From positions 1 through 6,350 of the forward strand of contig JAKEEV010000537.1 of NCBI GenBank assembly GCA_022616395.1: a stretch of 6,350 bases of DNA. The letters run 5' to 3'. The notes under the pieces are model-generated. The model saw nothing but the letters and a program-made list of their open reading frames with translations, was not told where the DNA came from and searched no databases. Positions 6,322 through 6,350 of this stretch are shown piece by piece. Within the stretch, counting starts at the first letter, position 1. Each line of letters starts with the position of its first letter. The DNA comes from Planctomycetia bacterium. GTDB lineage: Bacteria; Planctomycetota; Planctomycetia; Gemmatales; Gemmataceae. The position numbers and the translations under genes were made by a program.

Positions 6322-6350
6322 GCTGAGGCGGTGCCAGGCCGGTGAGTGTC

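Noticed and set aside
1..6350. CRISPR array, insertion sequence, tRNA or rRNA
   Set aside because: No regularly spaced direct repeats, transposase motifs, terminal inverted repeats or tRNA-like cloverleaf were seen by eye; the window is almost fully coding.

Overview
The window looks like chromosomal DNA of a high-GC planctomycete, most likely of the Gemmataceae type. Two things point there. The β-helix protein carries a Leu-Ser-Ile-Glu-Gln-Leu-Asp-Asp-Arg-Ile-Val-Pro-Ser-Thr motif near its N-terminus, typical of exported planctomycete proteins. The other three genes belong to the EAD1 / trypsin-like / STAND-type conflict-protein families that are abundant in that phylum. This assignment rests on family style, not on a database match. 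All four genes are on the minus strand.

Layout, in order of transcription (right to left). Bases 6251-6350 are a leader with a perfect 11-bp inverted repeat just before a strong Shine-Dalgarno. Bases 6250-4766 encode a 494-residue secreted or surface right-handed β-helix protein. Bases 4765-4491 are intergenic, with one hairpin just after the β-helix stop and a 10-bp-stem hairpin in the leader of the next gene. Then come three closely spaced genes, probably one operon. Gene A (4490-3321) is an EAD1-like domain fused to an intact trypsin-like serine protease. Gene B (3302-2061) is a second EAD1-like domain on an all-helical protein of unknown function. Gene C (2036 to beyond base 1) is a membrane-anchored protein of at least 678 residues with no 3' end in the window. 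Gaps are 18 and 24 bp, and genes B and C have good Shine-Dalgarno sequences.

Gene C is the most unusual. Its N-terminal helical part and winged-helix part resemble pieces that normally flank the NTPase of nSTAND1 ATPases, but they are joined directly with no P-loop domain between them. After a coiled coil, one membrane helix and a second coiled coil comes an astacin-like metallopeptidase fold. Every zinc ligand and the catalytic glutamate are replaced there (HExxHxxGxxHE reads RNFGFALGLITE), and the Met-turn has lost its His and Tyr.

Working model (inference): the dead protease fold lies outside the membrane as a binding or sensing module. The cytoplasmic winged-helix and helical part passes the signal on, gene B is an adaptor, and EAD1-EAD1 contact recruits or activates the gene A serine protease as effector. 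This would be a three-component immunity- or self/non-self-like protease switch whose STAND-like member has lost its NTPase. The β-helix gene upstream is on the same strand but separated by 275 bp and hairpins, so a functional link is not shown.
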